Assembly: GCA_905221605.1 (NCBI GenBank) | Contig: CAJNDS010002504.1 | Location: forward strand, 126,001-190,000 | Direction: 5' to 3' | From: Symbiodinium natans | Taxonomy: Eukaryota; Sar; Dinophyceae; Suessiales; Symbiodiniaceae | DNA length: 64,000 nucleotides | Translations under genes and position numbers: made by a program | Shown: in pieces, positions 23,171 to 35,100 of the stretch | Layout: each line of letters starts with the position of its first letter | Position numbering within the stretch: position 1 is the stretch's first letter | Notes under the pieces: model-generated | What the model saw: only the letters and a program-made list of their open reading frames with translations | Told to the model about the DNA's origin: nothing | Databases searched by the model: none

Positions 23171-24974
23171 TGTGTGTATATAGATAATACGTAGTTCTAA
23201 ATAAGGAGGGCTGGCACGATCCGGAGAGAGGACACCACGTTGGTGAACCGGCATAAGGGGTACCTTAGCGTGGATGGGGTCGGGGGAATTTAAGGCACGT
23301 TGGCACTGATTGCATCAACGTCTCCGGGCAGTTTCGCGGCATCGTTGCTCTTTGGAAGCAGGCGATTTTGTTTACATTTTGGAGATTCCGGAGAGTTTGC
23401 GTTCCCAGGGTTATGGGAACACTAACCTGGAAACTGATGCAAAGGTCGAGACGGAGTTCTATACATGATTCTGCGCGGATTTGTGGATGTAGTTCTGTGC
23501 GATGGGCGATTTTTGTAAAGAAAAGTAGCACAGGAAGATACAGGAAGATACAGGAAGAGACTTGCCCATTTCTGGGATCAGTTGGGAAGAGACAAAGGGT
23601 TGGGGATATCGATATGCCAGAGGGAGGCTTCGAGCTCCGTTGGTTTAGCTTGTTGCTTCTTTTTTGGGTTTTAACACGCCGCGTGATATCGGCCAAGAAG
23701 CTCACAGTCTCCAGCATGCGTCCTCATAGCACAACCTACGTAAGACGTGTCGCCACTTGCCTGTTCCCACGTTTCATGGCCATCGTCGTGCATCGTCGTG
23801 CGCTTTCGCAGGAGAAAAGCAGTTGTAAGTCCTTCCCCATACAAGTAAGACTTCGTACTTCGCAAGGTTGAAGTCGCAGCACCCACATTGACATTGAACA
23901 CGACACGATCCCCTTCGCGATGTGCAAACTCAGTTTTGAATCTGTCCCAGTCTGCTTCGATCAGAACACGGCCTTGAAATCAAATCGGATTGCTTCCAGG
24001 TGTGATTGAGACTAGTCTGTGCCTCCAAGCGAGCTTTGGCCGCCGTCGAATCAGCGAGGTTGTTCCAACAAATCGACCACGCATCCAGTATGGAGGTGAA
24101 AAGTGAGAGACGAGCAATTCAAGACACAGCAAACCTCAGCAGCAAGAAACACTCTCGTGGTATCGGGATCTGTACAGGGCCTCCCAACCAGTCTCCACGT
24201 CCTGGGCGGCACATGGAAAGCCTGACTTGTATGAAAACAGGATGCTCCATGTTCAGAACCTTCTGTCCCGAATGTGGCCCCTTGTAGCCTCCCACTCGAG
24301 CAGCAGGTCCTGAACTTATAAAGTCCTTCACTTTCATGTCGCCCTAACAAACCACATTGGAACCTAAAGAACCTCCCTATCAACTCTTAAGGGACACTCG
24401 GGAACCCTGCGCAACTCTGGAAGTCTGGAGTTTCTAAGTCCACACCTCCCAATAAACGGAGGGGAAATGGGTGGCCGAGGCTGCTTAACCTGCACACCCA
24501 ACTCTAACACCTGATGCTGTGAAGAGCTCTTGCTTGCAGAATCTCCCGCAACATCCGACAGATCTGGGCTGCTTTTTGGATTTAAGAGTTCAACAAGGGT
24601 TCGGACTCGCGAGGGCTGCTACAGGAGCAAAAAGCAGCCCAGGGGAGCTCTGATTCAAGCTCCGATGCATGGAGCACTAGACATGGGAGCAAAGGATGTA
24701 GGTTCGACAAGAAGCGTGCACAGTTTACCATTCGCGCTTACTCTTATACCCGCCTGGAGAGCTATCTGGTTGTAGCCACGCACTACGGGGTCTGAGCCTA
24801 GGAGCAAACATGATAAACAGTTAAAGTCTGGATAGGGCGAGGACACAGCTAATTTTTGCCACCTGCCAAGCTAATAATATTTCTGCCTTTTGCAAGGGAG
24901 TCATACTCGGACCCTAAAGATGTTCTCCTGGGAGGTTCCTTCCTCAGAAGATCTTGAAAACGGGTCCCCTTTCT

Positions 24975-25378
24975 GGCTCCTTGTAGCTCTTATTGTAGCT
25001 CCTTCTAAGTAGCTCTTTGTAGCTCTTTGTAGCTCTTTGGAGCTCCTTTGCAGCTCTTTATAGCTCTTGCTAGCTCTTTGTAGCTCTTTGCAGCTCTTTG
25101 TAGCTCCTTTGTAGCTCTTTGTAGCTCTTTGTAGCTCTTTGGAGCTCCTTTGCTGCTTTTTGTGGCTCTTTGTAGCTCTTTCTAGCTCTTTGTGGCTCCT
25201 TGGAGCTCTTTGCAGCTCTTTGTAGCTCCTTGTAACTCTTTGTAGCTCTTTGTAGCTCTTTGTATCTCTTTGTAGATCCTCGTAGCTCTTCGTAGCTCTT
25301 TGTAGCGTAGCTCTTTCTAGCTCTTTGTAGCGCTTTGTAGCTCCTCGTAGCTCTTCGTAGCTCTTTGTGGCTCCAAAC
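24975..25378. repeat. decamer minisatellite, unit TAGCTCTTTG
   Basis: About forty imperfect copies of a 10-base unit (TAGCTCTTTG on the plus strand). Three units make 30 bases and so ten codons, and the minus strand reads a ten-residue repeat, SYKELQRATK, without stops over most of the array. Confidence 0.9.
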
Positions 25379-25657
25379 CCAAGCGTACAACCTTAGGGGG
25401 TCCAAGGTAGAGTCCCATGACTTTTTGTCCATATCTCTGTACAACGTGTGAGTTGGCCGCTTGTATGTAAATCCCAGTTCAATGTAAGCTGTGCTGAAGA
25501 TATCGAAGGCCACATCCTTGGTGGGAAATCGTCCCTGCAACAAGTCTAGCACTCGATGCCCTCTGTTGCGAAGGCCGTGAGACACGGAACGCCAGTTCCT
25601 GGCATGCCCGCCAAATTGCATAAACCGGCCGTCCACCAGCGCCCTATCTACTATCAT
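25070..25657 (-). CDS. unrecognised exon running into a decamer repeat
   Basis: A 195-codon minus-strand frame. The first 95 residues look like genuine protein (VDRALVDGRFMQFGG, GHRVLDLLQGRFPTKDVAFD, IFSTAYIELGFTYKRP) with no family I recognise. The remainder is the translated decamer array (SYKELQRATK units). The true exon probably ends near 25380 at the repeat edge; a repetitive charged coiled-coil tail is the alternative. Just upstream in another frame a 25-codon ATG frame (starting MALQPRRKKK) ends at about 25658. Confidence 0.45.
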   Translation of the reverse strand: MIVDRALVDGRFMQFGGHARNWRSVSHGLRNRGHRVLDLLQGRFPTKDVAFDIFSTAYIELGFTYKRPTHTLYRDMDKKSWDSTLDPLRLYAWVWSHKELRRATRSYKALQRARKSYATKSYEELRGSTKRYKELQRATKSYKELQRAAKSSKEPQRARKSYKEPQKAAKELQRATKSYKELQRSYKELQRATKS

Positions 25658-25659
25658 TG

Positions 25660-26100
25660 CACAGCCAGCGCGATGCCGCTGGCTTGCATTTTCGCCGCGT
25701 CCTTCTTCTTTCGCCTCGGCTGCAAGGCCATAGCTCCAAATCGAACCTCCGTAAAACCCCCAAAACCTTAAAGCCAGTCAGTTTCCTAGGGGCGGAACCT
25801 CTGGGCTTGCAGAGTGAACTGCGAATGCGAAGTCCAGGCTCGTTTCCTATTCTTGCCAATTACCTCATATCTTAAAACAATTCGTACCACCAGCAGAAAA
25901 ACTGTCGCTGCCACACTCAAAAACGATCGCTCATCCTCATGCCATGGCACCAGAGGCTAGCGAGCTCCGCCACAGTGCGCTTGCCCGATGCTTGTACCGC
26001 TGTTGAGGATGCCGCCTCCTCCTGTTGCTAGCAGAGTTCTGTTCATGCCACCGCAACCTCAAAACCCTTATAATGTGCTATTTACACAGCGTCCCCCAAG
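25660..26100. other. no exon seen
   Basis: Lies between the probable end of the zinc-finger series and the decamer-repeat exon. Nothing supportable. Confidence 0.4.
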
Positions 26101-26104
26101 GCTT

Positions 26105-29100
26105 CTAGCGTAGACTGTCGGGGCACTTTGCATTTTCTGCTCCGAGCCCTAGCCCTTCGCGCTGAAACTTGTTCATGCCTTTCTTAGATGCTACAGCAAG
26201 CCTACAGCCAGCTGGGCACAGCCAGGGCAGGCGGCCCACCTTGTTTGCCGTTTTGGGCTGCAATGCCTGCAGCGACATCTTCGCCAGCTCTTCCTGCCGA
26301 GGTGGGCGCTTCTGCGGTTTCGTCTGTGCGTTTGTCTTTTTGTGCCATACAGAGCTCGCATCACAGGTTTTATACACGCCGAAGGCAAGAAATTCACTTG
26401 CTGTGTAAACGCTTCAGACCTCCAGCAACTGGTCACGGCCGCGATTCTCCGTAGACAACAGCTATCTAATGCTCCATGTCCATGCAGCCTGGGCCCCAAT
26501 GCCTCATATCCTCATCCAAATTCGCCGAGCAGCGTTCTCGAAGTTCCCGAAACATCCCGGCCCGAAACTGCCCAAAACCCTGCAACTCGGAAACTTCAAA
26601 CTTCAGGCTGGCCCCGGTACCCATGCGGTCGTCCTGTGAAGGCCGGAAGCTGCAGGTCCGAGCGTGGGCCGCGCGATCCTGGCTACACTGGGTTTTGTCG
26701 CAGTTGCTCACCGTCTATTGCGGTTTGTTGCGGGTCAGGACGGTCACCAAGCAACCTCAAGAGTTTTTTTTTTGCAGCCCAATGCCAAGAACTCCCAACC
26801 CCAACAACAGAGATGGATTAGTTCTTGAGCAGCTGGCTGACGTGCTGGATGGACCGCTCTAGGTGTGCAATTTCTGTCTGCTTGTCTCACAATGATTCAC
26901 ATCCCTTCCCCGGAACATCCCGAAACCCTCCTGAAGCCTCCACACTTTGAAAGACCCACTGGCCGTGCACGGCGGCACCTTTGCACACATCTGCGCCTTG
27001 CAGCCGCGTGCCAGGTAGCGACAAAAGACCTTGGAGGTCAGGGTTTCGGCGGTTTCGGGTTGAGGGCTGCGTTTGAGGGCCCGTACACCGACAGTGATGG
27101 TGAAGAAGAGCCAAAAGAAGGAGGAGGGGGGGGCGGGAAGGTATGGGGGGAAGAAGTGGAGAGGGGGTTCTTGTTCGGTTGGAGGAGCAAAGAAGAAGGG
27201 CTCGAGGGAGGTTGGTTCTTCCTTCGCCAGCAGCGAGCGAAGTAGAAGGGGCACCCTTCTTTAAAGCTGCTACTGCGACGATGGTCGGAAGGGCTACAAG
27301 AACATCGGGAGGGAGAGGATCACCGACACGCGCCAACTAACAGCTCTCATTGTTTCTCTCATGCCCCCCCCCCCACACAGCCCCCCAAAAAGGAGGTGCC
27401 TGCCCGCTTAAAGAGAGGAGTGGACCCTCTTCAAACCCAAATTGCCTGAACTTCCGGTTCCGGCGGTCCCGAGGCACTAACCACACGAAAGTCGCAGTTC
27501 GCCAGGTGGTCCGCCATCTGCCGAAACGGCACCTGCAGCCATTGGGGGCATTTCAAGGCCTCCTGCTAGGGCACTCCTGACGTCTGCAAAAGCCTTTGTG
27601 TACATCCCGCCTTCAGTGCTCTGACCTCTGAGATTCTCTAAGCCACTCTAAGCCTCTGAACGTGCGGCACATGTCTCATCGAGGCTTGCCACTCTTGGAT
27701 GTCTTTGGTTTACCTAGCAGTGCCTGGTTTGCCTAGATGATGCAACAAGGCACCGAGCTGTCCCTAAACGGGCGCTACAAGGTCGCCTTAGTTATAAACT
27801 CCTTCTGCTTCGGCTGATCGTCTGATCATTCCTACCGCTCGGACTAATTAAAGTCCACGTTTCTCGCCTCAGAATTGGGGCAAAGCCAGGCTGTGGGAGC
27901 CAGATTACTGAAGGACTTCGACCCGCACTCAACAGCCGGACAGCACAGCACAAGACTGCCGATGCATGGCACCTGCTGCTCACAGCCCTGCTCCTGTTGG
28001 GGTGGAATCAAAAGGGGCTTTCGCAGGAAACACATGGCCCTCCCGGAAATCTTCTGTTTCATGAAACCAGAAGCCCGAGTTAGATCCCAGGCCTTCTGAA
28101 GCCATCCCTGAACTGCCCCTCTCACCGAGCATTGCCTTCAGTCGCCGGCTCCGAATGCAAACGCAAGAGGAAAAGCCAACAAAATTTGGGATTTCGCTTC
28201 GGTCCTTGAAGCGGCATGCGATGAGCCTGCACTTGCACTCCTTAGCTGTTGAGGTGTGGGCACGATGCTGTGTAGCAGCAGAAACATCTCACCGTGTCAC
28301 CTGCTGACGCCACCTGTTGTTGACGCCTATCGCCTTTTGGCATAGTTGCCTCGTGGACCTGGAGGCAAGATGCCCAAGAGCCTGTGTAGCCTGATTTCGT
28401 GCACCGACACTTGCCACTACAAGCTAAATCCCAGCTGGCCTTGCTGCTGCTGCCATGTCGTGTCTTCTTATCGGTCTCCGGTTTAAGGCTCCAAGAACAG
28501 GCCTGTGCAAGACAAGGGGCCGCTGCATGCTTCTTGACATCCTGGAACCTCCGTGGGGGCAGCGCGGGCGCTGAGCAAGGACATCTAGGCCAGGGTCTCA
28601 GGACGGGACCTGTTTCCTCAGAAAAAGAGAGCAAGAGAGAAAGATCCACTGAAACCCATCTTGAATTAAAAACCCTCTGGTCGTTAAAACCTCCAGAAGT
28701 CCATCCGAGGTGCGAGGGCTCCTCGTCGCAGCCCAGGGCTTGGTGGGGGCACGGCACCTCCCAAGATAAGTTGCGCAGCGCTCTTCTGCTCATTTCTCCT
28801 CATGCCTCTTCTCTTTATCTGAGGGTTTCAGGGCTTAGGACCTACTGGTTATGTCTGCGTCGGGGCTTCTGTGCAGAGTTCAGGGACTTGCGGCTAGCGT
28901 TTGTAAGTTTGTACTTCCATGAGGGACAACTTTCGGGGATCTGCTTTCCCTTCCGACAGAGTCGTTCTAGGCTTCAGGGTTCATTGAGCTTGTTGTTGGG
29001 GACGGTGTGGGCTGCGGAGAGCTGCGTTCTCTAACACAGCCGCCGTCGTGTGGGCAAACGCAGGGGGCGACTCATCAAGCTCAAAGATGCGGTTTGGGGA

Positions 29101-32100
29101 TTCAGGTTCGAGGTAGCCAGTGGGACACAAGCTCACAGATTTTAGGTCCACCACGTCCTCGCTTGAAAAGAAACTTCATGCTGGGTCGTTTTCGTGAGGG
29201 CTACAGTTGCAGCTTCAAACTTCCTGGCTCAACATTAGAAGCCCAACTGTCGACAACAGATCCTGAAACCTGCGTAGACTGCAGTCTTGCCACATCCATC
29301 CTACTACTAAGTCTTTGCAAAATGGTCTGCCGGGACACGGGGCGGTAGCGGCACTCTGCAAGGTGCTGGAGGAGATCCCGCTGGCCTTGGGCGACTTTCC
29401 TACCAGTATCCTTTCCCGGACCGGACCTTGTAGGGCCCCTGCTCCCTAAGACACATTGCATCACAATCCCCGAATATCCTTCAGAAGTGAATCACAGAGT
29501 GCTTCAGATGAGATCCTCGGTTGGGACACTTACAGTTCATGCGTCCAGCTGCCACAACCCCGAGAGAACTATGGGATGTTGTGGAAACCAGGGCCTGTGA
29601 ACTGAGGGCGCCCCAAAAACTCATAGGGCTACTGGATAGGGCGCCTCCGGCGGCCGCAACCAACCATGCATCCACATGGTGGTTTCCGAAATTGGGGTAC
29701 CTTATTGGGGTCCTTCTTACAAGGGAATCCTACCATTTGGGGTCCATTTGGGGTGCCCTGATCGTCATAAACCCCCCATGTGCCGAGCAACTGAAATGCT
29801 CCGCGCAACCGCGCTCCTGCAGCGATACTGTTCAGTCCGCGCCGGCATACTATAGGACCTACATCAAGAGAATCCTTCCAAAGCGGAATATGGATCGTGA
29901 ACATGCATGTCGGTACCACACCCGTTTTCAAACACTTCCAAGAGGCAATCCTCGTAGGTATACAAGAACGGAATACTAGAATAGAGCGTACAGACAAGCT
30001 AGCACAGAATACAATAGAAGTGAAAGTAGAACAGAACCGAATACTGAATCTGCATGTGCACCTCGTATCTGTGCGATGCTCTCTAGGCAGGTCGCGAGGA
30101 GGTTCGGTGTTTCGGAGTTTCGGGCCGAATTAAAGCCTGCAAGGTATCGAATGACATCGAGCATGGTTTTTTGCCTTTGCTGTTGTACGCTCTTATTGGA
30201 TCTTAATTATTGGAATCTCTTCGACTTCTTGATCGGGATGGTCAGCTGTCAGCACGCGAGCCTGGTGGAGGCAGGGCACCGGGCGGAAGGGGCAGCGATT
30301 TCCGTGGCGCACCCTGTCTCGCGCGCTCGGTTCCTTGAGGCTGTCGAGCTGAGGGCTTAAGGCGGTGAAGGTTTAAAGGGTTTAAGATCACCCGTCTCAG
30401 CCATAGGCACTCTCACAAAGACTCTCTTCAGGAGGCGCATTGAAGCAACATCTACCAGCTCAGAGCTCACACTCCCACAGCTCAACCTCGCCTATGCCAT
30501 CAAGAAGTACTCTTGTAACTGACCAACGGGCTTTCCCCGCCACATTCCTTTGTTTACTTTGAGCCACCCGGGTCCCAGGCCTCTCGGCAGCCGCGGGAGG
30601 CGTGGAAGCAGGGCAACTGAGTCAGATGAAGCGGCATTATGTTTTGGGAAGGGCCTAGGTGGTCCGGAGCTCGCATTGCCGGACTTCTTTTTACCTGCCT
30701 TCGCCTGTGCTCCACCGACTGTCTTGGGTTGATCATATCTCTGTATGTATTCATATATCAGATTCTGACCTTGAAACGAGCGAGCAGAGGCTTGGCTATG
30801 GTAGAATGGACGAGCTTGACTGCGATAACACTGCACTCTAATGCTTGCCAGTTACGTGGATTTTGAGCGGGTCCGTTCGCACTACTGGCTTTGAGCTTCG
30901 CATGCAGCCGTGAGCTAGAATGTCAAAGATGCGTCGAAGCAGCTGGTCGAAAGGGACACTGCTCAGCGTGCGCCCTGAGTGACGGCTGTCTCCCACAGGC
31001 AGCCCTCTTTGCATCAGCCGAGGTGCAGACTGCAATTGCCCAACTGTCACAGTGACTTGGGAGGTGGTGCGGGCCTAGAACCTTTAAGTTGAACTGGCTC
31101 CCCGGAAGCGAGGGCCACGTGTGGTTACGGAGCACAACATAGAAGCGTGCACTACCGTTTGCCTCCATATCTTGCCCCTCCACTACATTACATGTGTGCG
31201 TGTGCTCTCGCAGCAGAATCGTTACACGCGGAGCGGAGAAGGGGGGGGGAGCGTGACCCTTGAATGGTGGCTGAAATTGGATCAACCTGAGTCTACCTAC
31301 AGACCACTGTTGACCAAGGCTCTTCATCTGGCCGGAAAGATGCCTCGAAAGGAGACACTTGGGCAGCATGGATACTGCGCAGACGTAAGTGCAGCGGAGC
31401 ACTTGTTCGGACAAGCGGCCGGCTGGTGCATCCCCTTTGCTGGAATGGGCATGCCGAGGGCCGAAAGCGGCACTCCTGCAGCGGTTGTGTTCAGGCTTTT
31501 GGGCTTGTGTGGGGGTGAGACCGAGGAGCGTCTGCCCCGCTTGCTCATAGAACTATTCATTCCCGACAACCTTGAGTGAATCCAGGTGATATTCGCTTCT
31601 GTTCATTTTGCACCGTTTGACCGTTTGGGATGATTGCTGCTGGCCTCGAGATGATTTGCGGCATGCCGCGCTTGCGGAGACTCCTGGCAACCAAACCTCG
31701 CTCGTGGTGAGAATGTCTTCGAGGAAGGCTTTGAATAGCGGCGATATTGCTTGAAGCTTGGAAGCACAAGACCCTACATTCTGCCACCATGCTACATGCA
31801 TCCCGTCACCAAGAACTCCCCAGCCCAGCACGGCACGGGGCACTGGTGATGACAGCAGATTGTGCCCGGCTCCCATTGAATCGTCAAAACCCTCGTTGAA
31901 GGTGTTTCGCCGTGCCCCGCATGAGCTGGAAATGTTGCTGCTGCGCCACAGGCAAGAACTCCCTCTTTGTTCGTGTTATTGTGTATACATACTGCATCCC
32001 TGGATCGCAAGCTTCACACCCACGCAGTTATGAATGTGGCCCGGCCACGATGCGTTCGGGCACGACACCGGGCGGTAGCTGCAGTCAGCCACATGATTGG

Positions 32101-35100
32101 CAAGCAGGTCGGCGTTCGGCTGCGCCTGATCATACAAAAAGACTGATGCGCATCGCAGCTACGAGTTTGGAGTGCCTCAGAGAACAGTTGACAAACAGAG
32201 GCAGGTGCTGCCGCCTGTGTCTGATGCACGACCCATCATAGATGCTGCATCACAACTTACGGCTTCAGCCGATGCACCCCTTGCAGGGTGCCGCCAGAGC
32301 TTCTTGCTGTGCTTTCATCCTTTTTCAACCCCGTTGGTCGCAAGGTGCCGTTCCTTTGAATGCTTGACGATCCCTCGGCGCTTTTAGAAACTCTCCATCA
32401 AAGGAGGCCTTGCAGCCACCCGGCCGGTAGCGGCAGTCGACGGGGCGGCAGCCGCAGCCTGGACAAAGGAGAATCTGCTTCTCTTTTTTTCGGAGAAGCG
32501 GTGCTACAAGTCCGGACTGCACCCAGCCGAGATCTGCGGCTTTGCATCTGAAGGATTTGGTAAGAATGGATTGCAGGGTGCGTGTGCAGGCTAGGTCAGG
32601 CTGAAGCTTGGGTAGAGCACGTGCAGAATCTATACAGCCCTGCATGATTCAGCCGCCCATCTTGGTGATATTCGACAAAGCGATTGCCCTTTAGAGTGTA
32701 AATCTCAGACAACTGACCCCCAAACCCGAAGTCAGAATCCCAAACTGGGTTGCCTAGGGCATGGCCGGGCACATCGCCCGCATTCAACTGCTTCCCGCAG
32801 CCCCGCTCCGCCCAAGTGCAGACCTTTTGTGAGGCTCGTTAAAAGGTTTAAAGGCTCTAAAATCATAGAATCAAAGAACCAGGGAATCCACTCCAGAATG
32901 GGCACCCCAAAGATGATGTCAGACCAGGTCGGAAAAAATCCATCCCGGTGAGCTTGGGGTTCGGCGTGTAAAGATCATTTTCCCGAACAGGGTTTTGGAC
33001 AGAATTGGCAACAACTGTAGGCTTCCAGTGCTTGGGGCGCAGAGGATTGAGTTGCGGCGCCCACGGGCGCACGACCCGTCTTTGGGCCCATGCCCAATTT
33101 CGCCTTTCCCGTGCGCAGTTTATGCTCCAAATTGGACTCCGTTCCTGAGGCTTGCATCGCTTCTTGTCGCGCAAACATGGCAAGCCTATGCCAGCTTTAT
33201 GCTCTTGCATGGGTTCACTTGGGGGGGGCATTTGCTATTTGTGGCGTTTTGGGCGAGACTCTCGTCTCATTCCCGTGCGCATCTACACGACATATTTGAA
33301 CTTGGGGTTGCAGGGCTGCCTTCACCTAATGTAATGAAATAGCCTCGATGCTCAGCGAACCCAGGGGCCTTCAAGCCTTGAGCTTGGATTTGTGCAAAGA
33401 CATTCACATCCACCAGTGCTCCCCGCAAGCGATATCCCCGAAACAATCCGAAAGTCAATGCCCGGATCCACGACACTGCGAGGAAACCCTACTAAATCTT
33501 GCCACGCGACCGCAGGACGGAAATGGCACACACCAGCATGCCGGAAGACGTTATAGTAGCAGAGCTGCTCTTTGCCTGGGCTAAACACGGCGGTCCAAGC
33601 CAAGCTGCTGCTTGTGAGGTCGAGCGGCATCCTCGCGAGCGATGTTTGCCTCGGCTGGGCAAGATTGGCTTACTTTCAGCTGCGGGAGGTTGTGGGCAGG
33701 CTCCAGCTCTAGAACTTTAATACATGCCCAGACCGTCTTCGCAACAGGACCACTGCTCCGTGAATGCTCCGGATGTCATCATATCATCCAGTGGCATATG
33801 CACTTCAAGACATGGCTTTGTGCAAGGAAGAAACAAGAGACTGGCCGGAACTTGCAAGCCAGTGCGTGGCCAGCCGCATCTTTGCAGGTTGGCTGGAGCT
33901 TGCAGCCTGGCCAACGGTAAAAACCCTCTAAGTGGGGGAAGTGTCGCGAGAAATCAGGTTTTGGGAGCAAGGGGCTTCCCGGCACTCTAGCCTCCGAGCG
34001 CATGCCAGATTTAATCCAAACTTAATGCCCAGGCAGCCCAACTTTGAGACCCTGATCTCATCCCTTCTGATGTTCCATCCCCAAATGCCCAGGATTTCCC
34101 CAAGTCCTGAATGATGCCCGCCTAGGGCTTTGAAGGCACATGCCACCGGCCGAAACTCCTAGGCTCCGGAAAGTCTGCTGAGGTCGGGGTAAAGGGGGAG
34201 GACAATTTAAACTTTAAGCAACGTACTCGTGTGCTTAGTTTCGCTTTGTATGGTTTATTTCCATGGCTCACGTTCGTGCATTTCGCTCAAAAGCTCCTAC
34301 CTTCGGCTTCCGGAAAACACGGAGGCGTGCACCAAAACAGGACCGGCTGCCCGCGCAAGCTGACTCCAGGCTTGGGGTTTAGGGTTTCGGGTTGTTTTGG
34401 CACCCGGCTAGCCACAGCACTGCGGGGTTTAGGGTTCTTTTTGTTAGGGTTTAGGGTTTAGGGTTTAGGGTTCTTTGTTCAGGGTTAGGGTTTTTTGCCA
34501 CCCGCCTAGCAGACCCCCGCTGGGATCACTCCGCAGGGAAAAGTCGTGGTTTCGTGTGTTGACATGGTTCGCCAAAAGGGCCCCGAGGCTTCCCAAATCC
34601 CCCACGAGCACATCACCAAACCCATCAAGACTAAACCAACCATCAGTTTAGGGTTTAGGGTTTAGGGCTTAGGGTTAGCACAATTAGTGTCGCCACTACC
34701 AAGACTCGCAGTGCTCCACATGATCTGGCAGGTCTGAGGCATTGATCGTTGCCTCACAGCCCTCCGCCTGAAATGAACCTGAACGCAGATGCGACCAGCT
34801 GTTATGCATTGACACCTGCTCCACATACATTCTGGGTCAGTATGAATATGGATTCCACCCGATTGCAGCAACACAGCAATGACAGCAGTCACCAAAAGAG
34901 GCCATCATCCCAAAGCCTCCGCCTCCCCCCCTAATCCCCCCACTTTTGAGGCCCACACATGCGACGGGTCGAAACTCGCAGCACGCAGCATGGCTTTCCA
35001 CTTCCTCTCTGCAAAGCAGAAGCAGCCAATAGCTGGACGGTCAAGTCAGGCACGATGTGAGTTCAGGGCACATGTGCAGCTGACTTCCGCCTTCATACTC

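Larger units (their letters stand above)
20770..24960. other. gene-poor stretch with microsatellites
   Basis: C-rich run at about 21411-21470, telomere-like patch at 22718-22733, (TA)n microsatellite at about 23126-23170, and four ggaagataca-type repeats at 23533-23565. The segment 23.1-23.7 kb is more AT-rich than its surroundings. A 167-codon plus frame (23368-23871) and a 93-codon plus frame (24006-24287) are open, but neither has a recognisable motif. Confidence 0.45.

Noticed and set aside
24975-25378. CRISPR array
   Set aside because: Ten-base head-to-tail units without spacers. This is a minisatellite in a eukaryotic genome.
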